This document shows, one piece after another, positions 7,416-14,261 of a stretch of DNA of 37,660 bases (position 1 is the stretch's first letter; the number at the start of each line of letters is the position of its first letter). The stretch is from a virus. The stretch lies in the IMG/VR virus record IMGVR_UViG_3300035698_002392, positions 1 to 37,660 of that record. One strand, written 5' to 3'. The notes under the pieces were generated by a model that saw only the letters and a list, made by a program, of their open reading frames with translations, was not told the DNA's origin and searched no databases. The position numbers and the translations under genes are program-made.

Positions 7416-7418
7416 ATA
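7411..7418 (+). promoter_or_regulatory. Late-promoter box AATAAATA at the uvsX stop
   Basis: AATAAATAC overlaps the uvsX stop codon and lies 20 nt before the ATG at 7438, which has its own GAGGAT Shine-Dalgarno. It could drive the small acidic gene and uvsY late. Confidence 0.45.
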
Positions 7419-7437
7419 CACGAAACGAGGATAACAA

Positions 7438-7662
7438 ATGGATACAGAACTACTAGAAATCTTTTGGGAAACAGTTAAAGAATATGTTCCAGCCAAGGAT
7501 CGTCAAGTCGCAGCGGACCACGTTGTTACAAACTTGATTGATTCCGGATTGGATGAAGAAACTGCAATGGTATTAAAAGCATTGGATTCACATATGAAGG
7601 ACGCTGTGTTAGACCATTTCCCCGAAGATGAAGACGAAACCGAAGACGAAGATTGGGAATAG
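7438..7662 (+). CDS. Small acidic hypothetical protein between uvsX and uvsY
   Basis: A 74-residue protein beginning MDTELLEIFWETVKEYVP and ending in a run of Asp/Glu (EDEDETEDEDWE). It resembles a short helical protein seen near recombination genes in marine T4-like phages, but I cannot name a function. GAGGAT lies upstream. It is separated from uvsY by only 3 nt, so the two are probably one operon; the acidic tail could mimic DNA or bind a recombination protein, which is speculation. Confidence 0.8.
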   Translation: MDTELLEIFWETVKEYVPAKDRQVAADHVVTNLIDSGLDEETAMVLKALDSHMKDAVLDHFPEDEDETEDEDWE

Positions 7663-7665
7663 AAT

Positions 7666-8130
7666 ATGAGTTGGTATGGACGTATTACAAAAGACCTCGG
7701 GGAAATCCCCGGTTTTATCAGATATTGTGAAAAAGAACTCCTTGAAGCAAGGGAAGACATTGACACATCTGGTAACTTGGAAAAGAATCTAGCCCAACTT
7801 CCAGCTATTACCGAAGTAAGATTTAGCCAGCTTCAAGAAGTTGAGGCTGTGCTAAACCTTCTTAATATCGAAATGAGAAAAATCCGCAAGGGTGAATACA
7901 TCAAATATGAACGATACCAAAAAGCATTATCATCCCGAGAGATTGAAAAATATGTTGATGGCGAGGATGATGTAACTGAAATGGATATGGTAATCAACGA
8001 GGTTGCCCTTATCAGAAATAAGTTCCTTAGTATTATGAAAGCATTGGAATCAAAGAACTTTATGCTTGGTCATATTACCCGACTGCGCAGCGCAGGGATG
8101 GAAGATGTAGAGATTCAAAAAACCTATTGA
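7666..8130 (+). CDS. uvsY: Recombination mediator UvsY
   Basis: A 154-residue homolog of T4 UvsY (137 residues), which loads UvsX onto gp32-coated ssDNA. Family marks are the C-terminal stretch VINEVALIRNKFLSIMKAL followed by SKNFMLGHITRLRSAG, plus the central helical, charged core. Its position right after uvsX fits. The stop TGA lies inside the TTGACA -35 hexamer of the promoter at 8127. Confidence 0.9.
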   Translation: MSWYGRITKDLGEIPGFIRYCEKELLEAREDIDTSGNLEKNLAQLPAITEVRFSQLQEVEAVLNLLNIEMRKIRKGEYIKYERYQKALSSREIEKYVDGEDDVTEMDMVINEVALIRNKFLSIMKALESKNFMLGHITRLRSAGMEDVEIQKTY

Positions 8131-8154
8131 CATATCCTTTGGATGTGCTACTAT
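8127..8154 (+). promoter_or_regulatory. Sigma70-type promoter TTGACA-16-TACTAT
   Basis: TTGACA (8127-8132) and TACTAT (8149-8154) have a 16-bp spacer. The -35 overlaps the uvsY stop. It drives the small genes that follow. Confidence 0.75.
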
Positions 8155-8210
8155 GCATCATAACAAAAGGAGTCCTTTGGATGTGCTACTATGCATCATA
8201 ACAAAAGGAG
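8135..8210 (+). repeat. Perfect 38-bp tandem duplication (8135-8172, 8173-8210)
   Basis: The unit begins TCCTTTGGATGTGC and ends AACAAAAGGAG. It carries the -10 element and the Shine-Dalgarno, so both are present twice, but only the first copy has a TTGACA in front. The two copies are identical and abut directly, pointing to a recent duplication. Confidence 0.95.
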
Positions 8211-8217
8211 AAAAATG

Positions 8218-8382
8218 ATGAGTGAAGTAGAGAAGTTAGCCCAGACGCTTAATCGAATGATGATGATTGTGGGTATTGTGTGTTTGGTCGTGGTCGTTGA
8301 TACGGTGTTCGGTCCATTTACCGGAACTGATAGCACGGATAGTCCTGATAAACGAAGCGGAATGTCACTATACACTGTATGA
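8218..8382 (+). CDS. Small single-pass membrane protein
   Basis: A 54-residue protein: short N-terminal helix (MSEVEKLAQTLNRMM), one hydrophobic segment (MIVGIVCLVVVVDTVF), then a Ser/Thr/Asp-rich tail ending SGMSLYTV. The start is chosen at 8218 (ATGATG; AAGGAG at 8205-8210, 7 nt spacing); 8215 is the alternative. Related phage membrane proteins, as far as I recall, continue past SGM-LYT, and coding-like sequence does continue here in the +1 frame (see 8383-8500), so a frameshift is possible. Function unknown. Confidence 0.65.
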   Translation: MSEVEKLAQTLNRMMMIVGIVCLVVVVDTVFGPFTGTDSTDSPDKRSGMSLYTV

Positions 8383-8500
8383 CGTATCATTAGAAGATGG
8401 TATTTTTATTGCGTCAGTAGACACGACATTTGGCACACGCACCGAAGCCGATACTGATCGTGAAGGATTTGCCGTAACCGCCGATGCCGAAGATGATTGA
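8342..8500 (+). CDS. Coding-like stretch in the +1 frame, start unclear
   Basis: The frame ending TGA 8498-8500 reads coding-like from about CHYTLYDVSLEDGIF to VTADAEDD, but has no ATG or GTG with a Shine-Dalgarno nearby; the only in-frame start is a GTG at 8267 inside the membrane-protein gene. It may be a separate gene with a non-canonical start or the continuation of the membrane protein after a +1 shift. The left boundary given here is approximate. Function unknown. Confidence 0.35.
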   Translation, partial: VLINEAECHYTLYDVSLEDGIFIASVDTTFGTRTEADTDREGFAVTADAEDD

Positions 8501-8696
8501 TAAACAACAGTTTTGGGACAGTCTATCGCTACCCGCATTGAAAACCCGTGTATGTAACAACTGTCTTCATTCCAATGAAGGTTGTGAATCCAACGGAAAC
8601 GATAGTAAATATTATGCCGATAGCATATACAGTGATTGTTCGGATGATTATGGTAATGATATTCAACCACGGCATTGGGAATGGAATAACAGTTGA
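8493..8696 (+). CDS. Small Cys-rich FW/CxxC family protein
   Basis: About 67 residues starting MIDKQQFWDSL, then CNNCLHS...C and a closing W-E-W motif: a probable zinc-knuckle domain. It belongs to a paralogous set in this window (9849, 10075, more distantly 16840 and 20886). It overlaps the upstream frame by 8 nt; ATG 8484 is an alternative start. It ends NNS and its TGA lies inside the TTGACA of the next promoter. No function is known to me. Confidence 0.65.
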   Translation: MIDKQQFWDSLSLPALKTRVCNNCLHSNEGCESNGNDSKYYADSIYSDCSDDYGNDIQPRHWEWNNS

Positions 8697-8721
8697 CATA
8701 TCCTGACTGATGGGGTATATT
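8693..8721 (+). promoter_or_regulatory. Sigma70-type promoter TTGACA-17-TATATT
   Basis: TTGACA (8693-8698), 17-bp spacer, TATATT (8716-8721). The preceding bases ATAACAG are the same as before the promoter at 21376. It drives 8758 onwards. Confidence 0.85.
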
Positions 8722-8757
8722 GTATTTGTAAGTTGATTCAAACAGGAGTTTATACAA

Positions 8758-9099
8758 ATGGCATATTTCACCAAAGACGACGCAAAAGCAGTTCGCACCG
8801 AGTTAAAAGCAGCATTTCCAAAATCGTCGTCAACAGTCGCCGCTGGTCCCGGAATAGTTGATTATGGGGAGTGGCAGCGATACTTCTATGAAGTACGGGA
8901 AACGATTGAACACGTTCACGATATCAATACCCGTAAAGACTTGAAGATACTTTTTGAAAATGTTCAACGGACGTGGATTGAATATTCATCGGCGTCATTG
9001 CGGTTTAAGAAACGTCAGCCGCATTTATATAAACGATTTGAAGAAGCAAAAGAAACGCTGGGTAAACATATCATGATGGCGGGATTAATGGGATTATGA
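8758..9099 (+). CDS. Hypothetical early protein
   Basis: A 113-residue, mostly helical protein (MAYFTKDDAKAVRTELKAAF; later LKILFENVQRTWIEYSSASL). I recognise no catalytic motif. It sits directly behind a strong sigma70-type promoter and a CAGGAG Shine-Dalgarno, so it is expected early and abundant, which is typical of host-takeover proteins. The next gene overlaps by ATGA. Confidence 0.75.
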   Translation: MAYFTKDDAKAVRTELKAAFPKSSSTVAAGPGIVDYGEWQRYFYEVRETIEHVHDINTRKDLKILFENVQRTWIEYSSASLRFKKRQPHLYKRFEEAKETLGKHIMMAGLMGL

Positions 9100-9389
9100 A
9101 CGAAGTAAGAATACAGTTAGAATACGAAGATAACGAAGATATTGATCTTGGTCAATATTTCCATTCGGTTATTCCACGCATCGGTGAAACTTTATGGATC
9201 GATAAGCCCGATGAAATACAGGCTGTGGAAAAAGATAAACCGAATTTTTGTAGAATATGGGAAGTTGTGGTAGTAGATATTATTCACATCATTAAACGTC
9301 TTTCACCATCTGGTGTATACCGATATCAGCCCACAGAACTGGGGAACGTTTATATTATAGTAAGGGATAAAAATGGATTACAAGATTGA
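9096..9389 (+). CDS. Hypothetical protein
   Basis: A 97-residue protein starting MNEVRIQLEYEDNEDID, with predicted beta strands (WEVVVVDIIHIIKRL; GNVYIIVRD). Its ATG overlaps the previous stop (ATGA), so translation is probably coupled. It overlaps the next gene by 17 nt. No family recognised. Confidence 0.7.
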   Translation: MNEVRIQLEYEDNEDIDLGQYFHSVIPRIGETLWIDKPDEIQAVEKDKPNFCRIWEVVVVDIIHIIKRLSPSGVYRYQPTELGNVYIIVRDKNGLQD

Positions 9390-9762
9390 AAAAGGTTACA
9401 CGTTAACCGAAGCAACATATACATCAGAAGATGGTAACAAAAAGGTTACCGTAAAAGAGGGTGGTAACGATGTTCGATATACTGCTCTAGTCGGCGGCAA
9501 CTGGAGTTGGGCATCGTGGAAAACGCACCGAGAAGACGGTCCAGCCACTATCAAAAATGGTGTTGAAAAGTATTATCGTAACGGTATGCTACATCGTGAA
9601 GATGGTCCTGCATCTTTTGACAAAAATGGAAAACCGATGTATCGACTTAACGGCACGAAGGTAAGTGCATATAAGGTGCTAGGCGATTCCAAGGAAGCGT
9701 TCTCCCACGCTATTATTAACGAAGGCAAAGATTTTGGAACAGGTAAGAAAATCCTTACATAA
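9373..9762 (+). CDS. HREDGPA-repeat (MORN-like) protein
   Basis: A 129-residue protein with two copies of HREDGPA (residues 52-58 and 74-80) in units of about 22 residues with the pattern Y-x-N-G-x-x-HREDGPA. Such units occur in phage and bacterial proteins as MORN-variant beta-hairpin repeats. The repeats probably bind a partner; no enzymatic residues are evident. The start at 9373 follows AAGGGATAAAA. Confidence 0.7.
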   Translation: MDYKIEKGYTLTEATYTSEDGNKKVTVKEGGNDVRYTALVGGNWSWASWKTHREDGPATIKNGVEKYYRNGMLHREDGPASFDKNGKPMYRLNGTKVSAYKVLGDSKEAFSHAIINEGKDFGTGKKILT

Positions 9763-9856
9763 GGATAAAGATGACTTTTGGAATAGTTTGCGTGAACCAG
9801 TCAAAAGACATTGCGGCAACTGCAAGCAGATTATTGGGAATGGGAAGAATGACTGA
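9761..9856 (+). pseudogene. Remnant or shifted copy of the FW/CxxC family
   Basis: In the frame of codons beginning at 9761 the sequence reads KDDFWNSLREPVKRHCGNCK, then stops at 9854-9856. This is an unmistakable FW...CxxC family start but has no ATG or GTG in frame nearby. The ATG at 9771 is in another frame. It looks like a decayed copy, or the front of the following gene displaced by an indel. Confidence 0.55.
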
Positions 9857-10082
9857 TGAAGAAAAAGCCAAAGAAGAGTTCTGGATAAGTATCAAATATG
9901 ATATCTCAAAAAAAAGTTGCAAAACCTGTAAGTATCACGAACCGAATAGTGACACACTTGAACTACGTAATAAAACAAAATGCTTAATACCATTTTCTGC
10001 GGAAGGCGAACTGCCTTCCGATGCCAGTGAGTTTCGATGTGTTATGAATAACTATAAATATTGGCGACATATCGATGGATAA
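9849..10082 (+). CDS. Small Cys-rich FW/CxxC family protein
   Basis: About 77 residues from ATG 9849 (MTDEEKAKEEFWISIKYD), with CKTCKYH, further Cys residues (KCLIP; RCVMNN) and a Trp near the end: a probable four-Cys zinc site. A longer in-frame start at 9771 exists, but its first 26 codons overlap the better family match in another frame, so they are probably not translated. It belongs to the same paralogous set as 8493 and 10075. Confidence 0.65.
   Translation: MTDEEKAKEEFWISIKYDISKKSCKTCKYHEPNSDTLELRNKTKCLIPFSAEGELPSDASEFRCVMNNYKYWRHIDG
10053..10060 (+). promoter_or_regulatory. Perfect TATAAATA inside the end of the 9849 gene
   Basis: TATAAATA lies 14 nt upstream of ATG 10075. It is also the codons for Y-K-Y in the upstream gene, so it may be chance. 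Confidence 0.3.
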
Positions 10083-10302
10083 AGACGAATTTTGGTTTCT
10101 ACTTTCACAAGAAAAATCGTGTGATAACTGCAAGCATAGTATGGGATATCAGGCGTTCAGCTATTCACACCACCATGATAATCCAGAGTATATACATACC
10201 GTGTGCAGGGTACACTTCCCGCCGATAGACGTGTGTAATATTAACGTGAACGTTAGCAATGACGCAGAATGTCTATGGGAATGGAACGAAGTTAGCGATT
10301 AA
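10075..10302 (+). CDS. Small Cys/His-rich FW/CxxC family protein
   Basis: A 75-residue protein starting MDKDEFWFLLSQEKSCDNCKH, with a His-rich middle (SYSHHHD), then C...C...C and a closing LWEWNE. It probably binds zinc. It overlaps the upstream gene by 8 nt and meets the convergent small membrane protein gene tail to tail (4-nt overlap). Function unknown. Confidence 0.7.
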   Translation: MDKDEFWFLLSQEKSCDNCKHSMGYQAFSYSHHHDNPEYIHTVCRVHFPPIDVCNINVNVSNDAECLWEWNEVSD

Positions 10303-10424
10303 CGTTTGATATTCTTTTTCCAAATATAATATCCAAACCAAGCCAATGCGCCAAGTGCAGCCAATCCGATAGCAGCTACGCCAGCAAGCATTGATAATAT
10401 CATAACAGGGTCTAATCCGTGCAT
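10299..10424 (-). CDS. Small single-pass membrane protein (41 residues)
   Basis: The minus strand encodes a 41-residue protein: MHGLDPVMILSML, one long hydrophobic helix with Ala/Gly faces (about residues 8-34), then a basic end KKNIKR. The start follows AAAGGA about 6 nt upstream and overlaps the last codons of the glycan gene at 10412. The shape fits a small membrane effector (holin-like or inner-membrane peptide), but nothing proves one. Confidence 0.65.
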   Translation of the reverse strand: MHGLDPVMILSMLAGVAAIGLAALGALAWFGYYIWKKNIKR

Positions 10425-11260
10425 AGTTTTTCCTTTAATCGATTCCAAGGTTCACCAGCAGCAATCTCGTCTATTGTCCACTCAGTGTAACTAATCTTAT
10501 TTATCCACTTATCACGTGGAAACAATAACGGTGTCTCTATGTGTTCCAACTCAGTAATATCCATAGCGACAGGATAAGCCATATTATGATGTGAGACAAA
10601 AGCGGGAACACCATTAAGAACACTAACCACAGCAGGACCACTACTATGGCAAATGACACAGTGAGCATTGCCCAAAGTATCTTCAAAATCAAAGTCATCA
10701 TACGATCCTTTTAAATGTTTCGGTTTATCAATAATAACATCGTTAAACTCTTTTATATAATGTGGTGATACGTGAAAACGTGGATGGGGTCGTAGTATAA
10801 TCTTGCGGTCAGTATGTGCACGAACCTTGCGACATATACTAATCATCCATTCGTCCATAGGCGGCATACCTTTCCATTGTTCACTAAACCCGTGCTGACC
10901 ACAAATAATAATATTGTCGCCAGTTGACCAAGGTTTGGCTTCAAGTCCAAGGCGTGTTGGTCCATTAGCCGTAGCCCAAATAGCATCGGCATTAATGCCA
11001 TTAATCCCGACCTTCCACGTTTCATTACGTTTCAAGCACCCGACTTCCAATACAATAACCGGCTTTTTCTGTGAACGATAATGTTTCCAAATCTGTTCAT
11101 TTGGTTTCATTCTGCCGTTCCATAGTTGCGACCATATAACAGCAACGTCCGCATCCATATTGTTATGAACGACATCTTCGCCTTTTAGCGACTTAATAAA
11201 TGCGTCAAATACTGGTCGCCCAGCCATACTTGAGTGTTCAGGGAATACTGCTATTTTCAT
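10412..11260 (-). CDS. Capsule-synthesis-like GT-B family protein (paralog 1)
   Basis: A 282-residue protein of a phage family resembling capsule polysaccharide transferases (KpsS-like GT-B fold): RPHPR-type motif (KIILRPHPRFHVS), HCVICHSSGPAVVSVLNGVPAF, and the C-terminal signature ISYTEWTIDEIAAGEPW. Four relatives are at 11289, 14261, 15208 and 16031. The likely role is sugar transfer in a phage-directed glycan pathway. ATG 11260 lies 5 nt after a late-promoter box, so the mRNA would be leaderless. Confidence 0.75.
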   Translation of the reverse strand: MKIAVFPEHSSMAGRPVFDAFIKSLKGEDVVHNNMDADVAVIWSQLWNGRMKPNEQIWKHYRSQKKPVIVLEVGCLKRNETWKVGINGINADAIWATANGPTRLGLEAKPWSTGDNIIICGQHGFSEQWKGMPPMDEWMISICRKVRAHTDRKIILRPHPRFHVSPHYIKEFNDVIIDKPKHLKGSYDDFDFEDTLGNAHCVICHSSGPAVVSVLNGVPAFVSHHNMAYPVAMDITELEHIETPLLFPRDKWINKISYTEWTIDEIAAGEPWNRLKEKLCTD

Positions 11261-11265
11261 AAAGG

Positions 11266-11273
11266 TATTTATT
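11266..11273 (-). promoter_or_regulatory. Late-promoter box AATAAATA (minus), 5 nt before ATG
   Basis: On the minus strand AATAAATA is followed by CCTTT and the ATG at 11260. It forms one arm of a 19-bp perfect palindrome (11266-11284) shared with the divergent promoter. Confidence 0.7.
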
Positions 11274-11276
11274 TCA

Positions 11277-11284
11277 AATAAATA
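11277..11284 (+). promoter_or_regulatory. Late-promoter box AATAAATA (plus), 4 nt before ATG
   Basis: AATAAATA is followed by TCAT and the ATG at 11289. It lies back to back with the minus-strand box, separated by 3 bp. Confidence 0.7.
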
Positions 11285-11288
11285 TCAT

Positions 11289-12152
11289 ATGAATAAAGCC
11301 GTGTTTTATCGCAAAACTATTGGAATAAAAAAACGAAAGCAAGAAATCGTAGAATCTTTTAAACAAGGTATCATTAAATGCGGTGATGATTTCACTGTAT
11401 GTGATGACGTAGGCGACGGCGACCCCAATGCATGTGCGATTATTCTAGGGGCAATGCCTACGGGTAATCGTGATGGATTTATTGCCAATACATTGAAATC
11501 CGAAAGATTGCGAGTTCAAGAAAAGCATAAAAACGTAATCATTATCGAATCGCCATTAATAGGTGAAGACCATTATCGAGTATCGTTATCCAGTCATTTA
11601 CCCAATCTAGGAAACTTTGCGTTGGGCAATATTGATGGTAGCCGACTTCATTTGAATATGAAACCTTGGCGTAAAAATGGCAATCATATACTATTATGTC
11701 TACAACGAGCAAATGCTTTTTCGGCTTTGGATTTTGATAAATATCAATGGATAAACAAAACAATATCAAAAATAAAATCAGTTACTGACCGTGATATAGT
11801 AGTCAGACCAAAACCAGACGACCTTGAAATGAATGTATTTTTAGACACATTAACTGGTGTGACCATATCAAGGAAGAATACATTAGAAGAAGACCTTCAA
11901 AACTGTTGGGCTGGTGTGGCTATAATATCGACGGTTGACTTAAAAATAATACAGTTGGGATATCCTGTATTTGTAACGAATGAACGATCATTCAGTTGGG
12001 AGTTAGGAAACACCGATTTGAATAATATAGAAAATCCGAGTATGTCGGATACCGATAGATTAGCATTATTTCAAAAGGTATCGTATATGCAGTGGACAAT
12101 GGAAGAAATGAAACAGGGATTACCTTGGGAAAGAATGAAAAATGAAATATAA
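11289..12152 (+). CDS. Capsule-synthesis-like GT-B family protein (paralog 2)
   Basis: A 287-residue relative of the 10412 protein: IVVRPKPDD motif, a middle with Ala/Ser-rich switch region (CWAGVAIISTVDL), PVFVTNE, and the C-terminal signature VSYMQWTMEEMKQGLPWERM. First gene of a plus-strand glycan operon and divergent from paralog 1. The leaderless-type start is 4 nt after the late box. It overlaps the next gene by 11 nt. Confidence 0.72.
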   Translation: MNKAVFYRKTIGIKKRKQEIVESFKQGIIKCGDDFTVCDDVGDGDPNACAIILGAMPTGNRDGFIANTLKSERLRVQEKHKNVIIIESPLIGEDHYRVSLSSHLPNLGNFALGNIDGSRLHLNMKPWRKNGNHILLCLQRANAFSALDFDKYQWINKTISKIKSVTDRDIVVRPKPDDLEMNVFLDTLTGVTISRKNTLEEDLQNCWAGVAIISTVDLKIIQLGYPVFVTNERSFSWELGNTDLNNIENPSMSDTDRLALFQKVSYMQWTMEEMKQGLPWERMKNEI

Positions 12153-12966
12153 TATTGTAACAACATTTAACGACGATGGATATAATGTATATGGCAAACG
12201 AATGATTGAAACATTTGCCGCAAACTGGAAAGGTGATGTAACTATTCACGCATATTACGAAGGCACACGACCAACCATCGATTATGATAACGTTGTGTAT
12301 CACGACTTAATGGCGTATGATAAAATAATTGATTTCAAGCACCGTCACCAAAACGATCCAGTTGCTAATGGTATGCCTAACACGCATAAGATTGAAGGCG
12401 GCGTTGAACGCAAAGGTATTATCAAGCCGAAATGGGAACAAAGCGAAAGTTACTTATGGAATGCTGTAAGATTTTGTCATAAGGTATTTGCACAGACACA
12501 CGCAGCCACAGTGGTCGATGGCGATGTTATGTTTTGGTTCGATGCCGATACCGTTACATTTGCGCCTGTTAATGAATCCGCAATGAAAAAACTATTACCA
12601 ACGGATTACTTCTGTTCATATCTTGGACGTATTACATATTCGGAATGTGGATTCCTTGGATACGATATGAACCATCCATACTTTCGTGAGTTTATGAATA
12701 GGTTTGAGTTATTGTATACGTCCGATGCTATTTTTGATGTTCGTCAGTGGACGGATTGTCATGCATTTGATCTTGTCCGTAATGAAATGGAAGCAGAAGA
12801 AAAGATTGTCAACTTCGATTTGAATCCAGACAATGTAAAAGGACATCCATTTGTGAATAGTATTATCGGTGACTATGTTGACCATCTAAAAGGTAAGCGT
12901 AAGCAAAATGGTAAATCACATAAGAATGATATTGTTGCCGCTAAAAAACAGGATTACTGGAAATGA
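12142..12966 (+). CDS. GT-A glycosyltransferase with DxD motif
   Basis: A 274-residue protein beginning MKYNIVTTFNDDGYNVYG, with a DxD metal-site motif (VMFWFDADTVTF) and a conserved RITYSECGFLGYD segment, as in phage-borne transferases of GT-A fold. It probably transfers a sugar from a nucleotide donor. It lies in the glycan operon, overlapping the GT-B gene upstream and the sulfotransferase gene downstream (ATGA). Confidence 0.75.
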   Translation: MKYNIVTTFNDDGYNVYGKRMIETFAANWKGDVTIHAYYEGTRPTIDYDNVVYHDLMAYDKIIDFKHRHQNDPVANGMPNTHKIEGGVERKGIIKPKWEQSESYLWNAVRFCHKVFAQTHAATVVDGDVMFWFDADTVTFAPVNESAMKKLLPTDYFCSYLGRITYSECGFLGYDMNHPYFREFMNRFELLYTSDAIFDVRQWTDCHAFDLVRNEMEAEEKIVNFDLNPDNVKGHPFVNSIIGDYVDHLKGKRKQNGKSHKNDIVAAKKQDYWK

Positions 12967-13307
12967 TTGTTAATCGACATCACGATTTCTTTTTTTATCA
13001 TATGATGAAATGCGGCGGCACAAGCATCCGTGAAATGTTGGCAGGAACAGGCGTAGAGAAATATCGATTGTATAAACATTCGAAGGTTTCGATGATTGAA
13101 TATGAATACGATGTTAGTAAGTTTAAGAATAGTTTTACGGTAGTGAGAAATCCGTGGGAACGTATGTATTCATTGTATTGTGATATTCATACAAGATTTG
13201 CAACGATTAACGGCACGGGGCAGTCTAAACGTATTTTATGCGAAACAATACGAAGAAGCCAAACGCCTAAGTTTTTCCGATTGGTTAGTTCAATCCAACT
13301 ATATTAA
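12963..13307 (+). CDS. Sulfotransferase-like protein, 5' part (frame broken)
   Basis: The N-terminal part of a PAPS-dependent sulfotransferase-like protein: 5'-phosphosulfate loop MMKCGGTSIREML and 3'-phosphate motif FTVVRNPWERMYSLY. After INGTG the frame becomes unrelated and stops at 13307; homologous-looking sequence continues one frame over (13180-13599). A G-run at 13217-13220 is where the frames join: dropping one G gives INGTGSLNVFYAKQYEEA. Either a sequencing or assembly error, a decayed gene or slippage. Confidence 0.7.
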   Translation: MIVNRHHDFFFYHMMKCGGTSIREMLAGTGVEKYRLYKHSKVSMIEYEYDVSKFKNSFTVVRNPWERMYSLYCDIHTRFATINGTGQSKRILCETIRRSQTPKFFRLVSSIQLY

Positions 13308-13599
13308 TCCAAATAATGTACACGAAACAGTTTCAGAAACACGTATAAGTCAGTGTGATAATCTACGTAGCCGAGATGGTAATATCCATATTAAGCAAAT
13401 ATTCCAAATGGATAAAATGGATGGAATTATTGATTACCTAAATATGATTACGAATAATGAATATAATCTTACTAATATGACAACGGCTAACCGATCCCGT
13501 AAGCTGAAGCCATACCGAGATGAATATAACGACAATAGTAAGCGTTTTATCGAAAAGTATTACGCCAAAGATATAGAACGATTTGATTTTAAGTTTTAG
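13180..13599 (+). CDS. Sulfotransferase-like protein, 3' part (frame broken)
   Basis: The C-terminal part of the sulfotransferase-like gene, readable from about 13217: KRLSFSDWLVQ, SQCDNLRSRDG, IFQMDKMDGIIDYLN, and a family-like ending RFIEKYYAKDIERFDF. The apparent start at 13180 is not a real start; the stretch continues the gene from 12963 after a +1 shift. The whole gene would be about 211 residues. Confidence 0.65.
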   Translation: MIFIQDLQRLTARGSLNVFYAKQYEEAKRLSFSDWLVQSNYINPNNVHETVSETRISQCDNLRSRDGNIHIKQIFQMDKMDGIIDYLNMITNNEYNLTNMTTANRSRKLKPYRDEYNDNSKRFIEKYYAKDIERFDFKF

Positions 13600-13607
13600 G
13601 AGATATG

Positions 13608-14261
13608 ATGAAAAGAGTTGGTAACTATTGGATGCCCGATGAGGAAAATACCCCACATTTTTTAACCGAGTTTGAGAATAAAGGTGGATGGCAGTTGAAT
13701 AAACTACATCTATTTATAGACACTATGAAAGCTAACAATGCCCCATTTAAAGTAGCCATCGATTGCGGCGCACACGTTGGTTCTTGGACAAAAGTGTTGG
13801 CAGAGAACTTTGACCATGTATACGCATTCGAGTTGAACCCCGATACATTTGAATGTCTTGAACGTAATATTACAGATTGGGGATTAACCAATGTGACGTT
13901 ATTAAACAAAGGCGTCGGCGACGTTAACGAGCAAGTATCAATCACAAAAGATGATATATGGAATGAATGCACTGGATCATATCACGTCAATGTAGGTTGC
14001 GAAGGTGACCTTGATGTTGTTCCTGTTGATTCAATGGAAATCAAAGACGCATCATTTATTAAACTTGATGTTGAGGGTTATGAATATAGAACACTTGTGG
14101 GATTAAAAGAAACCGCAAAAAGCAATCCATATATTATGATCGAATATAAGGTAAAACTTATTAACCGTTTCGGCGGCGATGACCCGCTTCAACTGTTAAA
14201 ATCTTGGGGATACGAACACGCTATTAAAAAAGGCAGCGATCATTTATATCGGAGAGGTTAA
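13608..14261 (+). CDS. FkbM-family methyltransferase
   Basis: A 217-residue SAM-dependent methyltransferase: motif I VAIDCGAHVGSWT, acidic motif II YAFELNPDTFECLERNI, and the FkbM-typical FIKLDVEGYEYRTLVGL. FkbM enzymes O-methylate sugars and related hydroxyls; here it probably caps a glycan made by the neighbours. AGGAG (13598-13602) favours ATG 13608 over 13605. The downstream gene starts within its stop codon. Confidence 0.88.
   Translation: MKRVGNYWMPDEENTPHFLTEFENKGGWQLNKLHLFIDTMKANNAPFKVAIDCGAHVGSWTKVLAENFDHVYAFELNPDTFECLERNITDWGLTNVTLLNKGVGDVNEQVSITKDDIWNECTGSYHVNVGCEGDLDVVPVDSMEIKDASFIKLDVEGYEYRTLVGLKETAKSNPYIMIEYKVKLINRFGGDDPLQLLKSWGYEHAIKKGSDHLYRRG

Noticed and set aside
7080-7496. 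Antisense frame over the end of uvsX
   Set aside because: Composition is that of a shadow frame, and it runs through the well supported uvsX and 7438 genes.
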